Below are positions 8,901 through 17,654 of a stretch of DNA of 64,000 bases, one piece after another. A program made the translations under genes and the position numbers. The stretch spans positions 1-64,000 of the forward strand of contig CAIQWB010000105.1 in NCBI GenBank assembly GCA_903875465.1. Direction: 5' to 3'. Within the stretch, counting starts at the first letter, position 1; each line of letters starts with the position of its first letter. A model generated the notes under the pieces. That model did not search any database. It worked only from the letters and a program-made list of their open reading frames with translations, and was not told where the DNA came from. Source of the stretch: an uncultured Verrucomicrobia subdivision 3 bacterium. Its GTDB lineage: Bacteria > Verrucomicrobiota > Verrucomicrobiia > Limisphaerales > UBA11358.

Positions 8901-10082
8901 TCAAGTCGCGCTGAGGCGTTGGACGGGTTTTTCGAAGAGCATCCGGTGGGTTTCGGCGAGGATGGCGGGGATGCGGTCGGCAAAGGGGCTGCCGCGCAGG
9001 GCGCCGGTGAGGTCGAGTTCGGCGAGTTTGGCGGCGTTTTCGCCGGGGAACCAGTGCTCGGCCTGGCCGAGCAGGTTGTACCGCATTTTGCCCCAGGCGG
9101 TCAAATCCAGGGATTTGGCGTAGGTCCAGAGGCGGAGGATTTCGGAGATATTCACCTGGCCGGGCACGTCGCCGAAATTCGGCAGGCCCTCAGACCAGCG
9201 CTGATGCCAGTCGGCCCCGACGACGCGGTCAATTTCGGCCCGCAAGCGCTGTTCGATGGGGGCGATGGTCGCGGGAATGCGGTCGTAATGGGCCAGGGCT
9301 TTGATGTGTTCGTCAAAGTCACTGGGGCGGGCGGCGCCGAGGCTCAGGGTGTGGACTTCCGGCCGGGCCAGGCAATAGAGGTCGTTAAATTCCATCGGGG
9401 ACAGGGGGGCGCAGAGGTCCACGAGTTTTTGGGGCGGTTCGTAGAGCTTGCCGCCTTTGTCGTTCGGGCTGATGATGAAGACGCCCATGTCGTGCCGGCG
9501 GGCGGCCAGGACGGCGTTCCAATTCAGGTCATTGACAAAATACCAGTGGAGATTCACGTAATCGAACTCGCCGGTGTGGATGGCGGCCTCGATGATGTCG
9601 GGGGTGGCATGGGTGGAAAAGCCGATGAAGCGCACCCGGCCCTCTTTCTGCAACTGGCGCGCGGCGGCGACGCAGCCATTTTTGCCCACGGACCAGTCGA
9701 GCAATTCCTGGTTGTTAATGCCATGCAAGGAGAGCAATTCCACATGGTCCAGTTTCAAATAGGCCATGGAGGTCTCGAAGGTTTCCAGAAATTCCTTCGC
9801 GGTGGCCTTGGGGGCGACCTTGGTTTGGACAATGAGCTGTTCGCGGGGCAGGGTGGGGAGCACTTTCCCGAGCTGCATTTCGGAGGAGCCGTAACCGCGG
9901 GCCGTTTCGATGTGATTGATGCCGAGTGCCAGCGAGCGGTGGATGGTGGCCTCGAGGTTGGCTTGGTTGGCCTGGGGGATGTCCTTGGGGTCCACATCCT
10001 GCCATTTATACTGGTAACGCATGCCCCCGCAGGAGAAGACCGGCATGGACAGTTCAGTGCGGCCAAAGCGGCGATATTTCAT
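8901..10082 (-). CDS. Aldo/keto reductase
   Basis: 393 residues from the ATG at 10082, chosen because [11 protein letters not shown] is the usual family start; ATGs at 10094 and further upstream (10196) are possible. The N-terminal two thirds form the aldo/keto reductase barrel: [29 protein letters not shown] and LLSLHG supply the acid, Tyr, Lys and His positions of the active-site tetrad. The acid is Glu where most relatives have Asp. A C-terminal extension of about 100 residues (after residue 290) is seen in some large bacterial members. It should reduce an aldehyde or ketone with NAD(P)H in the cytoplasm; the substrate is unknown. It is the upstream neighbour, in the same reading frame, of the transposase gene. 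Confidence 0.85.
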   Translation of the reverse strand: MKYRRFGRTELSMPVFSCGGMRYQYKWQDVDPKDIPQANQANLEATIHRSLALGINHIETARGYGSSEMQLGKVLPTLPREQLIVQTKVAPKATAKEFLETFETSMAYLKLDHVELLSLHGINNQELLDWSVGKNGCVAAARQLQKEGRVRFIGFSTHATPDIIEAAIHTGEFDYVNLHWYFVNDLNWNAVLAARRHDMGVFIISPNDKGGKLYEPPQKLVDLCAPLSPMEFNDLYCLARPEVHTLSLGAARPSDFDEHIKALAHYDRIPATIAPIEQRLRAEIDRVVGADWHQRWSEGLPNFGDVPGQVNISEILRLWTYAKSLDLTAWGKMRYNLLGQAEHWFPGENAAKLAELDLTGALRGSPFADRIPAILAETHRMLFEKPVQRLSAT

Positions 10083-10151
10083 GCGGGCGAACATAGGTTG
10101 GCCCGGGAGGAATGGCAAGCCGGGGGGTAACAAAAATTTAAAAAATCGCGC

Positions 10152-10180
10152 TTGCCATCGCGGCCGGTGCCACGTATAGT
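10152..10180 (+). promoter_or_regulatory. Sigma-70-type promoter for rpmI-rplT
   Basis: TTGCCA (10152-10157), a 17-base spacer and TATAGT (10175-10180) each match the consensus at 5 of 6 positions and lie 35 bases before the rpmI start. There is no room for a long leader. Confidence 0.6.
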
Positions 10181-10215
10181 TCATGCTCTTTTGCAATTGA
10201 ATTAAGATTTTTTAT

Positions 10216-10431
10216 ATGCGTCGCCCAAAAGGTATTAAAACGAAGAAGGCCGCGGCCAAGCGGTTCAAGATCACGGCCACCGGCAAGGTCCTGCGTCGTC
10301 ACGCGGGGATTCGCCATCTGGCCCAAACCAAGTCGCCCAAGCGCCGCCGTGCCCTCGGCAAGGCTGCCGTGGTGGACTCCACCGACGCGTACCGCATCAC
10401 CCAGAGCATGCCTTTCAGCCACCGTGGCTAA
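10216..10431 (+). CDS. rpmI: Ribosomal protein bL35
   Basis: 71 residues, very basic. It matches bL35 throughout: KTKKAAAKRFKITATGKVLRR at the N-terminus, then HLAQTKSPKRRR and a hydrophobic C-terminal helix. The start at 10216 gives a slightly unusual MRRPKG opening but a normal total length. It precedes rplT by 41 bases, the usual pairing. The translation initiation factor 3 gene that often comes first in this operon is not upstream: a divergent aldo/keto reductase gene is. Confidence 0.93.
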   Translation: MRRPKGIKTKKAAAKRFKITATGKVLRRHAGIRHLAQTKSPKRRRALGKAAVVDSTDAYRITQSMPFSHRG

Positions 10432-10472
10432 GCCGGCAGTTTAACCTTTTAACACTTTAACATTTAGATCCA

Positions 10473-10856
10473 ATGAGAGTTACAAACGCACCAGCTTCCC
10501 GCAAACGTCGTAAACGGATGTTGACCGCCGCGAAAGGTTTTCGCATGAAGCGGTCCAAACTGTACCGCTACGCCTCCGACGCCGTGGACCACGGCCGCCA
10601 GTATGCCTATCGTGATCGCCGCGTGAAAAAACGCACGTTCCGCTATCTCTGGCAGATCCGCATCAATGCGGCCGCCCGTTCCGCCGGCCTGACCTACAGC
10701 CGTTTCATTGAAGGCCTGAAGGAAGCCAAAGTGGCCCTCGACCGCAAGGTCATTGCCGATATCGCGGCCACGGACGAACCCGCTTTCGCGGAATTGGTGA
10801 AAGTGGTCAAGGCTGCCCTGAGCGCCAAGCCCGCCGCCACCCTGGCCAAGGCCTGA
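10473..10856 (+). CDS. rplT: Ribosomal protein bL20
   Basis: 127 residues, normal for bL20 apart from a slightly long Ala/Lys-rich tail. Family motifs run in order: RKRRKRMLTAAKGFRMKRS, YASDAVDHGRQYAYRDRR and LWQIRINAAARSAGLTYSRF. It binds 23S rRNA early in large-subunit assembly. The phenylalanyl-tRNA synthetase gene that often follows is absent; a terminator and a convergent helicase gene follow instead. No Shine-Dalgarno sequence is visible in the 41-base gap from rpmI. Confidence 0.95.
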   Translation: MRVTNAPASRKRRKRMLTAAKGFRMKRSKLYRYASDAVDHGRQYAYRDRRVKKRTFRYLWQIRINAAARSAGLTYSRFIEGLKEAKVALDRKVIADIAATDEPAFAELVKVVKAALSAKPAATLAKA

Positions 10857-10878
10857 TTCCAGTCGAAATTGATTTCAG

Positions 10879-10908
10879 CGGGCGACCAGCAATGGCCGCC
10901 CGTTTTTT
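10879..10908 (+). terminator. Rho-independent terminator of rpmI-rplT
   Basis: CGGGCG (10879-10884) pairs with CGCCCG (10897-10902) and is followed at once by six T (10903-10908), 22 bases after the rplT stop. Confidence 0.75.
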
Positions 10909-10954
10909 ATTGCGGATAACCCGGTCGAGGGCAGGGCCACGACGGTAAGACTCA

Positions 10955-13006
10955 TTATCCGGCAATGGCCCGGCGGATGGCGGCGAACATGTCCTTGCCG
11001 GCTTCCGGGGCCACGGGGCGTTTGGCCTTGGCAGAGGCGTCCTCCACGAGGTTTTGCGGCAGTTCTTTCAGAAAGGGCGAGGGCTGGCAGGGCAGGATTT
11101 GGCCATACTTTTTGCGGCCGCCGCAATGGGTGATGGTCAGGGTCAGCATCGCCCGGGTCACGGCCACATAAAACAACCGTCGTTCCTCGTCCAGCGTGCC
11201 CTCGGTCTTGGAGCGGGTGTGCGGCAGGAGGCCATCTTCCAGGCCGATGATGTAGACGTGGGGGAATTCCAGGCCCTTGCAACTGTGCATGGTGATCAGG
11301 GTGACGGCGTCGCCGGTGCTTTCCTCCTCTTCGGCGCGGTCGGAATCCAGGGTGATGTTTTCGAGAAAGGTTTCCAACCGCTCGGCCAGGGTGCCGGTGG
11401 TCACCAGCGTTTCCGCCTCCTTGCCATCCATGGTGGCGATGATATCGCGGAGATTGCGGATGCGGCTCTCGGCGATTTCGGGGTTTTTTTCCGAGCGTTG
11501 CAAATCACGGTAATAGCCGGTTTCCTCCAGAAAACTTTCGCACCAGGTCTGGAGCGGCCGGGCGGCGTAAGGGGTGAGGAGCAGGGGGGCGCGGGTCCGC
11601 TCAATGAATTCCACAAAGGCCTCAATGCTTTCCCGCGACTTGGTCTGAAAGGTGGAGGTGACCAGGGGGTTCCGCATGGCCGCATACACCGAGCAGCTGC
11701 GTTCATGGCTGGCCAGGAGGAGTCGCTCCATGGTGACATCGCTCAGCCCCCGGGCCGGGGTGTTGGCGATGCGCAGCAGGCTGACGTCATCGTGCGGATT
11801 GATGAAGGTTTTGAGGTAGGCGCAGAAATCTTTGATTTCGCGCCGGTCGAAAAAGCTCTGGCCGCCAATGAGATGGTAGCGCACCTGGGCGGCGCGCAGG
11901 GCGGTTTCAATGGGGCGCGACTGCTGGTTGGTGCGAAAGAGGATGGCGTACTGGCCCCAGGTGGCGCGGCGGGTGACGCGGGCAAACTGGATTTCCTCGA
12001 TGATGGTGCGCGCCTCCTCCTCGTCATCGGCAAAGGCATGCAGATTGATGCGCGTGCCGGTGCCTTTCTCGGACCACAACTGCTTGGCGCGGCGGCGGGT
12101 GTTGTTTTTGATCAAGGCATTGGCCGCGTCCAGAATGGTGGAGGTGGAGCGGTAGTTTTGCTCTAATTTGACAATCTTGACCTCGGGGAAGTGCTTTTCC
12201 AGGTCCAGCAAATTGGCGATTTCCGCCCCGCGCCAGCCGTAGATGCTCTGGTCATCATCCCCGACCACGCATAAATTGCGATGCTCCTTGGTGAGGAGGT
12301 GCACCAGCTCAAACTGGGCGGCATTGGTGTCCTGGTACTCATCCACCATGACGTACCGATACTTGGTGCGGCAGGCTTCCAGAGCATCCGCATGCTCGCG
12401 AAAGAGTTTTAAGGTCAGCAGGATCAAATCGTCAAAATCCACGGCGTTGCAGGCGCGCAGGGCGGATTCGTAGCGTTTTTTGACATGCTCGGCCATGGCG
12501 GCGACACTGGGATCGGCAAAAATGGCGGCGCGTTCCCCGCCATTTTTATAGCGGCTGAGCAGGCCCAGGATGGCGCCGGGATCGGTTTTCTCGCCCTTGG
12601 CGGAAATTTGGCTGAGAATTTTTTTAACCGCGCCCAACTGCTCGGATTCGTCGTAAATGACGAAGTTGCGCTTGTAGCCGAGCTTTTCGATATGTTCGCG
12701 CAAAATGCGGACGCAGAGCGAATGGAAGGTGCAGATGGTGGGGCGTTTGGGCTTTTCCTCGCCCGGCCGCGCCTTGGGGCGGGGGATGAGCTGGTTGACC
12801 CGCTGCTGCATTTCGCGCGCGGCCTTGTTGGTGAAGGTCACGCCGAGGATGTGGTCCGGGGAGATCCGCTTCTCGATCATGTGGGCGATGCGGAAGGTGA
12901 TGACGCGGGTTTTGCCGGTGCCGGCGCCGGCGAGAATCAAGACGGGGCCGTGAATGGTTTCCACGGCCTGGCGTTGGGGTAAATTGAGTGAACCAAGGTT
13001 CAACAT
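10955..13006 (-). CDS. UvrD/Rep/PcrA-type superfamily 1A DNA helicase
   Basis: 683 residues with the complete set of SF1A helicase motifs: Q-motif LNLPQRQAV, Walker A GAGTGKT (about residue 27), motif Ib in TFHSL, Walker B VDEYQDTN, motif III GDDDQSIYGWRGA, motif IV LEQNYRS, motif V TMHSCKGLEFPHV and motif VI FYVAVTRA. It should be an ATP-driven 3'-5' helicase that removes proteins from DNA and aids replication restart or excision repair. The C-terminus is short and lacks a clear PcrA-type Tudor domain, so Rep is as good a name as PcrA or UvrD. It is convergent with rplT. Confidence 0.92.
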   Translation of the reverse strand: MLNLGSLNLPQRQAVETIHGPVLILAGAGTGKTRVITFRIAHMIEKRISPDHILGVTFTNKAAREMQQRVNQLIPRPKARPGEEKPKRPTICTFHSLCVRILREHIEKLGYKRNFVIYDESEQLGAVKKILSQISAKGEKTDPGAILGLLSRYKNGGERAAIFADPSVAAMAEHVKKRYESALRACNAVDFDDLILLTLKLFREHADALEACRTKYRYVMVDEYQDTNAAQFELVHLLTKEHRNLCVVGDDDQSIYGWRGAEIANLLDLEKHFPEVKIVKLEQNYRSTSTILDAANALIKNNTRRRAKQLWSEKGTGTRINLHAFADDEEEARTIIEEIQFARVTRRATWGQYAILFRTNQQSRPIETALRAAQVRYHLIGGQSFFDRREIKDFCAYLKTFINPHDDVSLLRIANTPARGLSDVTMERLLLASHERSCSVYAAMRNPLVTSTFQTKSRESIEAFVEFIERTRAPLLLTPYAARPLQTWCESFLEETGYYRDLQRSEKNPEIAESRIRNLRDIIATMDGKEAETLVTTGTLAERLETFLENITLDSDRAEEEESTGDAVTLITMHSCKGLEFPHVYIIGLEDGLLPHTRSKTEGTLDEERRLFYVAVTRAMLTLTITHCGGRKKYGQILPCQPSPFLKELPQNLVEDASAKAKRPVAPEAGKDMFAAIRRAIAG

Positions 13007-13133
13007 CGGAGGCGGAGTTTAGTGGCTGGGGTGGGTAACGCAAGTCCCGGTGCGAGCCGGGAGCTGGGTAAATGACGCGCGTGACCTTTTTTGCCTTTGG
13101 CTGACTGGCAAACCTTGGCATAGTACCCGCTCA

Positions 13134-13709
13134 ATGGACCAAACGGAAACGGAACTCATAGCCGCGGTGTTGCGAGGCGACACGGCGAGTTTCGAGCCTT
13201 TGGTGGCCAAGTATTCGCCGCGGGTGTTTGCGACGGCGCGGCGTTATGCCCGGCGCGACAGTGAGGTGGAGGACATTGCGCAGGAGGTCTGGCTCAAGGC
13301 CTTTGATAAACTCAAAAGTTTCCGGGGTGAGGCCCCGTTTGAACACTGGTTGATGCGCCTGACCGTCCGGACGTGTTTTGATTTTTTGCGCGGCCACAAG
13401 CGCAACCGCGAATCTTCCTTCACGGATTTGAGCGAGCCGGAGAATGACTGGCTGGAGCGGTTCGTGGCCGCGCCCGAATCCGCCAGCGAGCATGCCGATG
13501 CCGCTAAATTGCTGGTGGAGCGTATTTTGGACAAACTGTCGCCGGCCGCGCGACTGGTGATCACGCTGCTGGAAATCGAGGACCGTTCGGTGAAAGAAAT
13601 TGCGGAAATCACCGGTTGGTCCGTCCCGTTGGTCAAAGTCCGGGCGTTCCGGGCGCGGGCGGAAATGCGGAAAATAGTGGCCAAAATGGCCCGGGACAAG
13701 TATCTGTAA
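13134..13709 (+). CDS. ECF-type RNA polymerase sigma factor
   Basis: 191 residues from the ATG at 13134; an upstream in-frame start at 13050 overlaps the helicase promoter region and adds no conserved sequence. Region 2 covers residues about 20-95 (DSEVEDIAQEVWLKAFDKL, FEHWLMRLTVRTCFDFLR) and region 4 about 130-185 (LSPAARLVITLLEIEDRSVKEIAEITGWS, the helix-turn-helix). It would redirect RNA polymerase to a stress or envelope regulon. The two genes that follow, a small single-pass membrane protein and a Spy-like periplasmic protein, fit the usual sigma, anti-sigma, sensor arrangement. Confidence 0.9.
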   Translation: MDQTETELIAAVLRGDTASFEPLVAKYSPRVFATARRYARRDSEVEDIAQEVWLKAFDKLKSFRGEAPFEHWLMRLTVRTCFDFLRGHKRNRESSFTDLSEPENDWLERFVAAPESASEHADAAKLLVERILDKLSPAARLVITLLEIEDRSVKEIAEITGWSVPLVKVRAFRARAEMRKIVAKMARDKYL

Positions 13710-13764
13710 CCCGTGCCGGCAAGGGCGCGTCTGAATCTTTGCAGCGCCGAAACAACGACTTCAT

Positions 13765-14067
13765 ATGAACCTGGTAAAACTACAACAGACTTTGATCGCG
13801 GCCGCCCGGTTGCGGGCGCCAGACGAGCGCGTGCCGCTGGCGTTTGAAAAGCGCATCACGGCTCGCATCGCGGCGCGGGCGGTGGCCGATCGTTGGGCGC
13901 TGTGGTCGCAGGGTTTGTGGCGTTCGGCGGTTTCGTGCGCGGCGATCGCGCTGATTTCCGGGGTGTGGTTCCTGGCGACGCGTGACAACACCAATCCCAA
14001 CGACCTGTCGCAGGATTTTGAGACCACCTTGCTCGCCTCGGTGGATCAATCCGATCTGCCCCAGTGA
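13765..14067 (+). CDS. Small single-pass membrane protein, probable anti-sigma factor
   Basis: 100 residues: a basic cytoplasmic N-terminal region with two likely helices (about residues 1-45), one membrane segment (about 52-72, AVSCAAIALISGVWFLA) and a short acidic outer tail. No zinc-binding H-X3-C-X2-C motif is seen, so it is not a classic ZAS anti-sigma factor. Its place immediately after the ECF sigma gene and its overlap with the next gene (GTGA, 14064-14067) are the reason for the call; the family itself is not recognised. Confidence 0.55.
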   Translation: MNLVKLQQTLIAAARLRAPDERVPLAFEKRITARIAARAVADRWALWSQGLWRSAVSCAAIALISGVWFLATRDNTNPNDLSQDFETTLLASVDQSDLPQ

Positions 14068-14609
14068 ACGCTTGGAATTTAATTCTGGCGACGGTGGTTA
14101 TCTTCGGCACCGGGGTGATCACCGGCGGGTTGCTGGTGGACCATGTGGAGCAACCCCATGCCAAGGCCAGCCACCACGCCGCCCCCGTGGGGGTCCCGGT
14201 GGCCGCTCCGGCCAGCACCAACCGGCCGCCGGTGCCGCGTTCAACCGACCTCTTCAACTTGCACCAGCCGGAAATCCTGAGTCAGGATTTTGTGCAAAAG
14301 TTGGATGACCAGCTGCAATTTGCCCCGGCCCAGCGGGACGCCATTCACAAAATCATCGCGGATGGCCAGTGCCAGAATCAAGCGCTGTGGACCAATTGGG
14401 TGGGGCAGTCCAAACAGGTGCTGGGGGAAATCCGGCAGCACATTCGGGAGCAGCTTAATCCCGATCAACGGAAGCAGTTTGAAACCATTCTAAAGCAAAT
14501 GCATCCCGCCGGGCACCGGACCTCAAGCACGGGAACAAATGCCATGGCCATGCCGGCCACCGCCACCAACGCGGTCGCCCCAGTGGCGACCAACGTGCCG
14601 GCCAAGTAA
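14064..14609 (+). CDS. Spy/CpxP-like periplasmic protein
   Basis: 181 residues from a GTG start that overlaps the stop of the preceding gene, implying translational coupling. One N-terminal membrane anchor (residues about 5-24) is followed by an Ala/Pro/His linker and a helical core at about 70-145: an ILSQDFVQKL helix, FAPAQRDAIHKII and LNPDQRKQFETIL. These 'L-x-P-x-Q' turns are typical of Spy/CpxP and CnrX-type heavy-metal or envelope-stress sensors. The tail is Thr/Ala-rich and of low complexity. It may act as the periplasmic sensor that controls the anti-sigma protein; this is inferred from gene order. Confidence 0.6.
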   Translation: MNAWNLILATVVIFGTGVITGGLLVDHVEQPHAKASHHAAPVGVPVAAPASTNRPPVPRSTDLFNLHQPEILSQDFVQKLDDQLQFAPAQRDAIHKIIADGQCQNQALWTNWVGQSKQVLGEIRQHIREQLNPDQRKQFETILKQMHPAGHRTSSTGTNAMAMPATATNAVAPVATNVPAK

Positions 14610-14620
14610 GGTCGGCGGGC

Positions 14621-15337
14621 TTAATCGCCGTTCAAAAGCACGGTGATTTTTTTGCGCAATTCTTTCGACACTGCTGCCACCGGCTGATTGGCGTCAATAA
14701 TTTCAAATTCGTAGGATTTTTGCAGTTGCCGGAAGGCCTCCTGCATGCGGGTTTGGTAGGCTAGAAAACTATCGAACAGGTCCGGGGACAAGCCCAGGTC
14801 CATGCCGCTTTCCCAGTAATCCAGCGTGGCGCTCTTGGCCAGATTGCGCTGCACCAGTTCGCCGGGTTCCACGGAGAGGTAAAAAACGCCGTCGGGCTCC
14901 AAGGCCACGCCGTAAAGGTTTTTGAGCCAGGCCTGGTTCATGCCCCGCACCATGTCCCGGGCCATTAACGTATAAATGTACCGGTCTGCCAGGACGATGA
15001 AGCCGGCCCGCAGCGCCGGTAAAATGATGTTTTCCAATTGATCGGCAAAATCCGTGGCGTAAAAAAGTGCCAGCGTGGTGCGGCTCAAAATATTGCCTTC
15101 CTGGGCGGTTTCCAATTCGGCGCTCACCAGGGTGGAGCGCTTCAAGCCCACCTGGACGGTCGGGTGCCCGCGCGTCTCGAGCCAGCTTACCAGTTGGGCG
15201 ATTTGGGTGGAACGGCCGGAACCATCCGCGCCCTCCACGGCGATCAGCCTGCCCACCAGTTCTTCTGGATTGACCCCGGGAATGCCGTGACCATAAAAGC
15301 GCCGGCCGGTTTGCGCTTTGGGGGAATATTTCTTCAT
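14621..15337 (-). CDS. Thymidylate-kinase-like protein with altered P-loop
   Basis: 238 residues, homologous over its length to the gene just upstream and to thymidylate kinases (RLIAVEGADGSG P-loop, FADQLE, ADRYIYT for the DR[YF] motif). The P-loop Lys is replaced by Arg42 (GSGRST), which in most P-loop kinases strongly reduces nucleotide transfer. An N-terminal extension of about 28 residues precedes the domain. The start ATG overlaps the stop of the upstream paralogue by four bases (15334-15337), so the pair is translationally coupled. It may be a regulatory or scaffolding partner of the other kinase, or a kinase for a different substrate; neither is shown. Confidence 0.75.
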   Translation of the reverse strand: MKKYSPKAQTGRRFYGHGIPGVNPEELVGRLIAVEGADGSGRSTQIAQLVSWLETRGHPTVQVGLKRSTLVSAELETAQEGNILSRTTLALFYATDFADQLENIILPALRAGFIVLADRYIYTLMARDMVRGMNQAWLKNLYGVALEPDGVFYLSVEPGELVQRNLAKSATLDYWESGMDLGLSPDLFDSFLAYQTRMQEAFRQLQKSYEFEIIDANQPVAAVSKELRKKITVLLNGD

Positions 15338-16101
15338 ACGCCAGCATCCTCCTCAACCAGCGGTTGCGGGGTTTCGACTTTTTTGGTTTTCCGAACGGCT
15401 GGCGGCAGGGGCAGCGGTCCCTGGCGTTTGAAATTCGCCAGGTCGATGTTTTCCTTCACCAATTTCCGCACCAGCGTTTGCTGGATCTCGGCCCGCTCAT
15501 TGGCGTCCATCACCATAAACTTAAATTCGCGGCTCATGGCGAGGTACTGCTCAAGAATCCGGCCCTGAAAAATCCGGAAGCTCTCATAGGGATCCGTGGA
15601 AAGGTGCAGGTCCATGCCGGCCTCAAAGAATTTGAGCTTGGGGCGACCATCCAGAATGCGTTGCAGGGAAACTTCCAGGTCCGCCTTGAAGAAAAAGGTG
15701 AGGTCCGGCAGGGCCGCAAAATTATAGAGGCCGCGCACCCATTCGGGCGGGCAACCGCGCACCACATCGCGCGCGAATGCGGTGAACACATAGCGGTCGC
15801 ACAAGACCACGTAGCCGGCGCGCAGCAACGGCAGCAGATGCCGCTCGTAACGGTCGGCAAAATCCGTGGCATGAATCAGGCTGAAAGTGGTCGGGGTGAG
15901 GAGTTCGCGTTTTTTACCTTTGCTGGTGGCGGATTTTACCAGCTCGGAGGAGTTCCATTCGCTAAAGTACACCTTGATGCCCTCGGCCTCCAGCCAGCGC
16001 TTGAGCAGATAAATCTGCGTGGACTTTCCCGAGCCGTCCAGCCCCTCCACAGCCACCAGCCGCCCTGGATAGCCCAATTCCTTAAATGTCTTCATCGCCA
16101 T
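15334..16101 (-). CDS. Thymidylate-kinase-like protein
   Basis: 255 residues. A canonical P-loop (GLDGSGKST, Lys26) follows the strand RLVAVE; HATDFADRYE and LCDRYVFTAFARD correspond to the substrate- and Mg-binding regions of dTMP kinases. The C-terminal 35 residues are a Lys/Pro-rich tail unlike dTMP kinase. The likely reaction is ATP-dependent phosphorylation of a (deoxy)nucleoside monophosphate. It is the upstream member of a tandem pair and divergent from argG. An essential tmk could be here or elsewhere in the genome, so no symbol is given. Confidence 0.78.
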   Translation of the reverse strand: MAMKTFKELGYPGRLVAVEGLDGSGKSTQIYLLKRWLEAEGIKVYFSEWNSSELVKSATSKGKKRELLTPTTFSLIHATDFADRYERHLLPLLRAGYVVLCDRYVFTAFARDVVRGCPPEWVRGLYNFAALPDLTFFFKADLEVSLQRILDGRPKLKFFEAGMDLHLSTDPYESFRIFQGRILEQYLAMSREFKFMVMDANERAEIQQTLVRKLVKENIDLANFKRQGPLPLPPAVRKTKKVETPQPLVEEDAGV

Positions 16102-16173
16102 AGCCGTCAGGGGGGCAGTTTAACCGAGTCGCCCGCCGGAACAAGCGTAACTTCCAACCCGGGCAGTTTCCTT

Positions 16174-16202
16174 TTGCGTTTTGGGCGGCTTGGCGGTTTA
16201 AT
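16174..16202 (+). promoter_or_regulatory. Candidate argG promoter
   Basis: TTGCGT (16174-16179), a 17-base spacer and TTTAAT (16197-16202). The -10 ends only eight bases before the argG ATG, so if used the transcript would be nearly leaderless. Confidence 0.4.
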
Positions 16203-16210
16203 ATCCGCAC

Positions 16211-17440
16211 ATGAAAATCGTGTTAGCATATTCAGGCGGCCTCGATACCTCGGTGCTGCTCTCGTGGATCAAAGAAAAATACGACGCGGAAATGATCTGC
16301 TTCTGCGCCAATATTGGCCAGGAGGATGAACTGGACGGGCTGGAGGCCAAGGCCAAAAGCACCGGTGCCTCCAAAATTTACATTGATGACCTCCAGGAGG
16401 AATTCGCCCGCGACTTTATTTATCCCATGATCCAGGCCGGGGCAATTTACGAGGGCCAGTATTTTCTGGGCACCAGCATCGCCCGTCCGCTCATCGCCAA
16501 GCGCATGGTGGAGATTGCCAAAAAAGAAAAAGCCCATGCCATTGCCCACGGTGCCACTGGCAAGGGGAATGACCAGGTGCGCTTTGAACTCACGGCCGCC
16601 GCGCTCGCGCCGGATTTGGAAGTCATTGCCCCCTGGCGCGATGAACGCTATCGCAGCGAATTTCCCGGCCGGCAGGAGATGATTGATTATTGTGCCAAGC
16701 ACAAGATTCCCGTGCAGGCCAGTGCCAAGAAGCCGTTCTCCATGGACCGGAACCTGCTCCACATTTCCTATGAGGCGGGTATTTTGGAAGATCCGTGGTT
16801 TGACGCCGGCGATTTGAAGAATCGCAGTTACTTCACCACGCTCTCCGTGCTCCCGGAAGACGCGCCGAACAAGCCGGAGTTTGTGGAACTGGACTTCGTC
16901 AAAGGCGATTGCGTGGCCGTTAATGGCCAGAAGCTCAGTCCCTTGGAAGTCATGCGCACGCTGAACAAACTCGGCGGCAAGCACGGCGTGGGCCGCGTGG
17001 ACATGGTGGAAAACCGTTACGTGGGCATGAAATCCCGCGGCGTGTATGAGACCCCCGGCGGCGCTATCTTGCAATTTGCGCACCGCCAGATTGAAAGCCT
17101 GACGATGGACCGCGAGGTCATGCACATCCGGGATTCGCTGATTCCGAAATATGCCGAGCTGGTGTATTACGGCTATTGGTTCGCCCCCGAACGCCTGGCT
17201 CTGCAGGCCCTCGTGACGGAGAGCCAGAAGAACGTCACCGGCACGGTGCGCGTGAAACTGTACAAGGGCAATATCCTCGTGGCGGGCCGCAAATCCCCCG
17301 TGAGCCTGTACAATCCGCACATCGCCACCATGGAAGCCGATCCGACCAAGGCTTACAACCAGGACGATGCGACCGGCTTCATCCGCCTGAATGCGCTGCG
17401 TCTGAAAGTCGCGGCCAAGGTGCACGCGAAGAAAAAATAA
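16211..17440 (+). CDS. argG: Argininosuccinate synthase
   Basis: 409 residues, the normal length. The N-terminal PP-loop [16 protein letters not shown] binds [16 protein letters not shown] is the family signature, and citrulline- and aspartate-binding motifs such as TSIARP are present. It joins citrulline and aspartate with ATP to give argininosuccinate in the arginine pathway, in the cytoplasm. No other arginine gene is adjacent. The gene is followed 36 bases later by a clear terminator, so it is probably transcribed alone. Confidence 0.97.
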   Translation: MKIVLAYSGGLDTSVLLSWIKEKYDAEMICFCANIGQEDELDGLEAKAKSTGASKIYIDDLQEEFARDFIYPMIQAGAIYEGQYFLGTSIARPLIAKRMVEIAKKEKAHAIAHGATGKGNDQVRFELTAAALAPDLEVIAPWRDERYRSEFPGRQEMIDYCAKHKIPVQASAKKPFSMDRNLLHISYEAGILEDPWFDAGDLKNRSYFTTLSVLPEDAPNKPEFVELDFVKGDCVAVNGQKLSPLEVMRTLNKLGGKHGVGRVDMVENRYVGMKSRGVYETPGGAILQFAHRQIESLTMDREVMHIRDSLIPKYAELVYYGYWFAPERLALQALVTESQKNVTGTVRVKLYKGNILVAGRKSPVSLYNPHIATMEADPTKAYNQDDATGFIRLNALRLKVAAKVHAKKK

Positions 17441-17475
17441 TGCAGCTCAAGTAGCGCCAGCAGCGTGAACGATCC

Positions 17476-17505
17476 AAGCCCGCGGCCAACGCTGCGGGCT
17501 TTTTT
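17476..17505 (+). terminator. Rho-independent terminator of argG
   Basis: AAGCCCGC (17476-17483) pairs with GCGGGCTT (17494-17501) and runs straight into TTTTTT. Confidence 0.8.
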
Positions 17506-17654
17506 CATTTTTCATTTGCGGTGGCTTCCCCGCCTGTGTCATTAGTATTAAAAATGATGTCATTACCTTACCAGCAGGCCGGGGGGACGATGGCAATCCC
17601 GGGGCGACACTTCACCGGACTTTCAATCATGGAGCGTGACCAAATCATGGGACG

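Noticed and set aside
8724-12166. Long plus-strand frames opposite the aldo/keto reductase (8724-10130) and the helicase (11054-12166)
   Set aside because: The minus-strand frames carry complete family motifs; the plus-strand ones are Gly/Ala-rich shadows.
13107-13119. Sigma-54-like GG...GC promoter before the ECF sigma gene
   Set aside because: GG and GC are separated by nine bases instead of the required ten, and the flanking TTGC match is poor.
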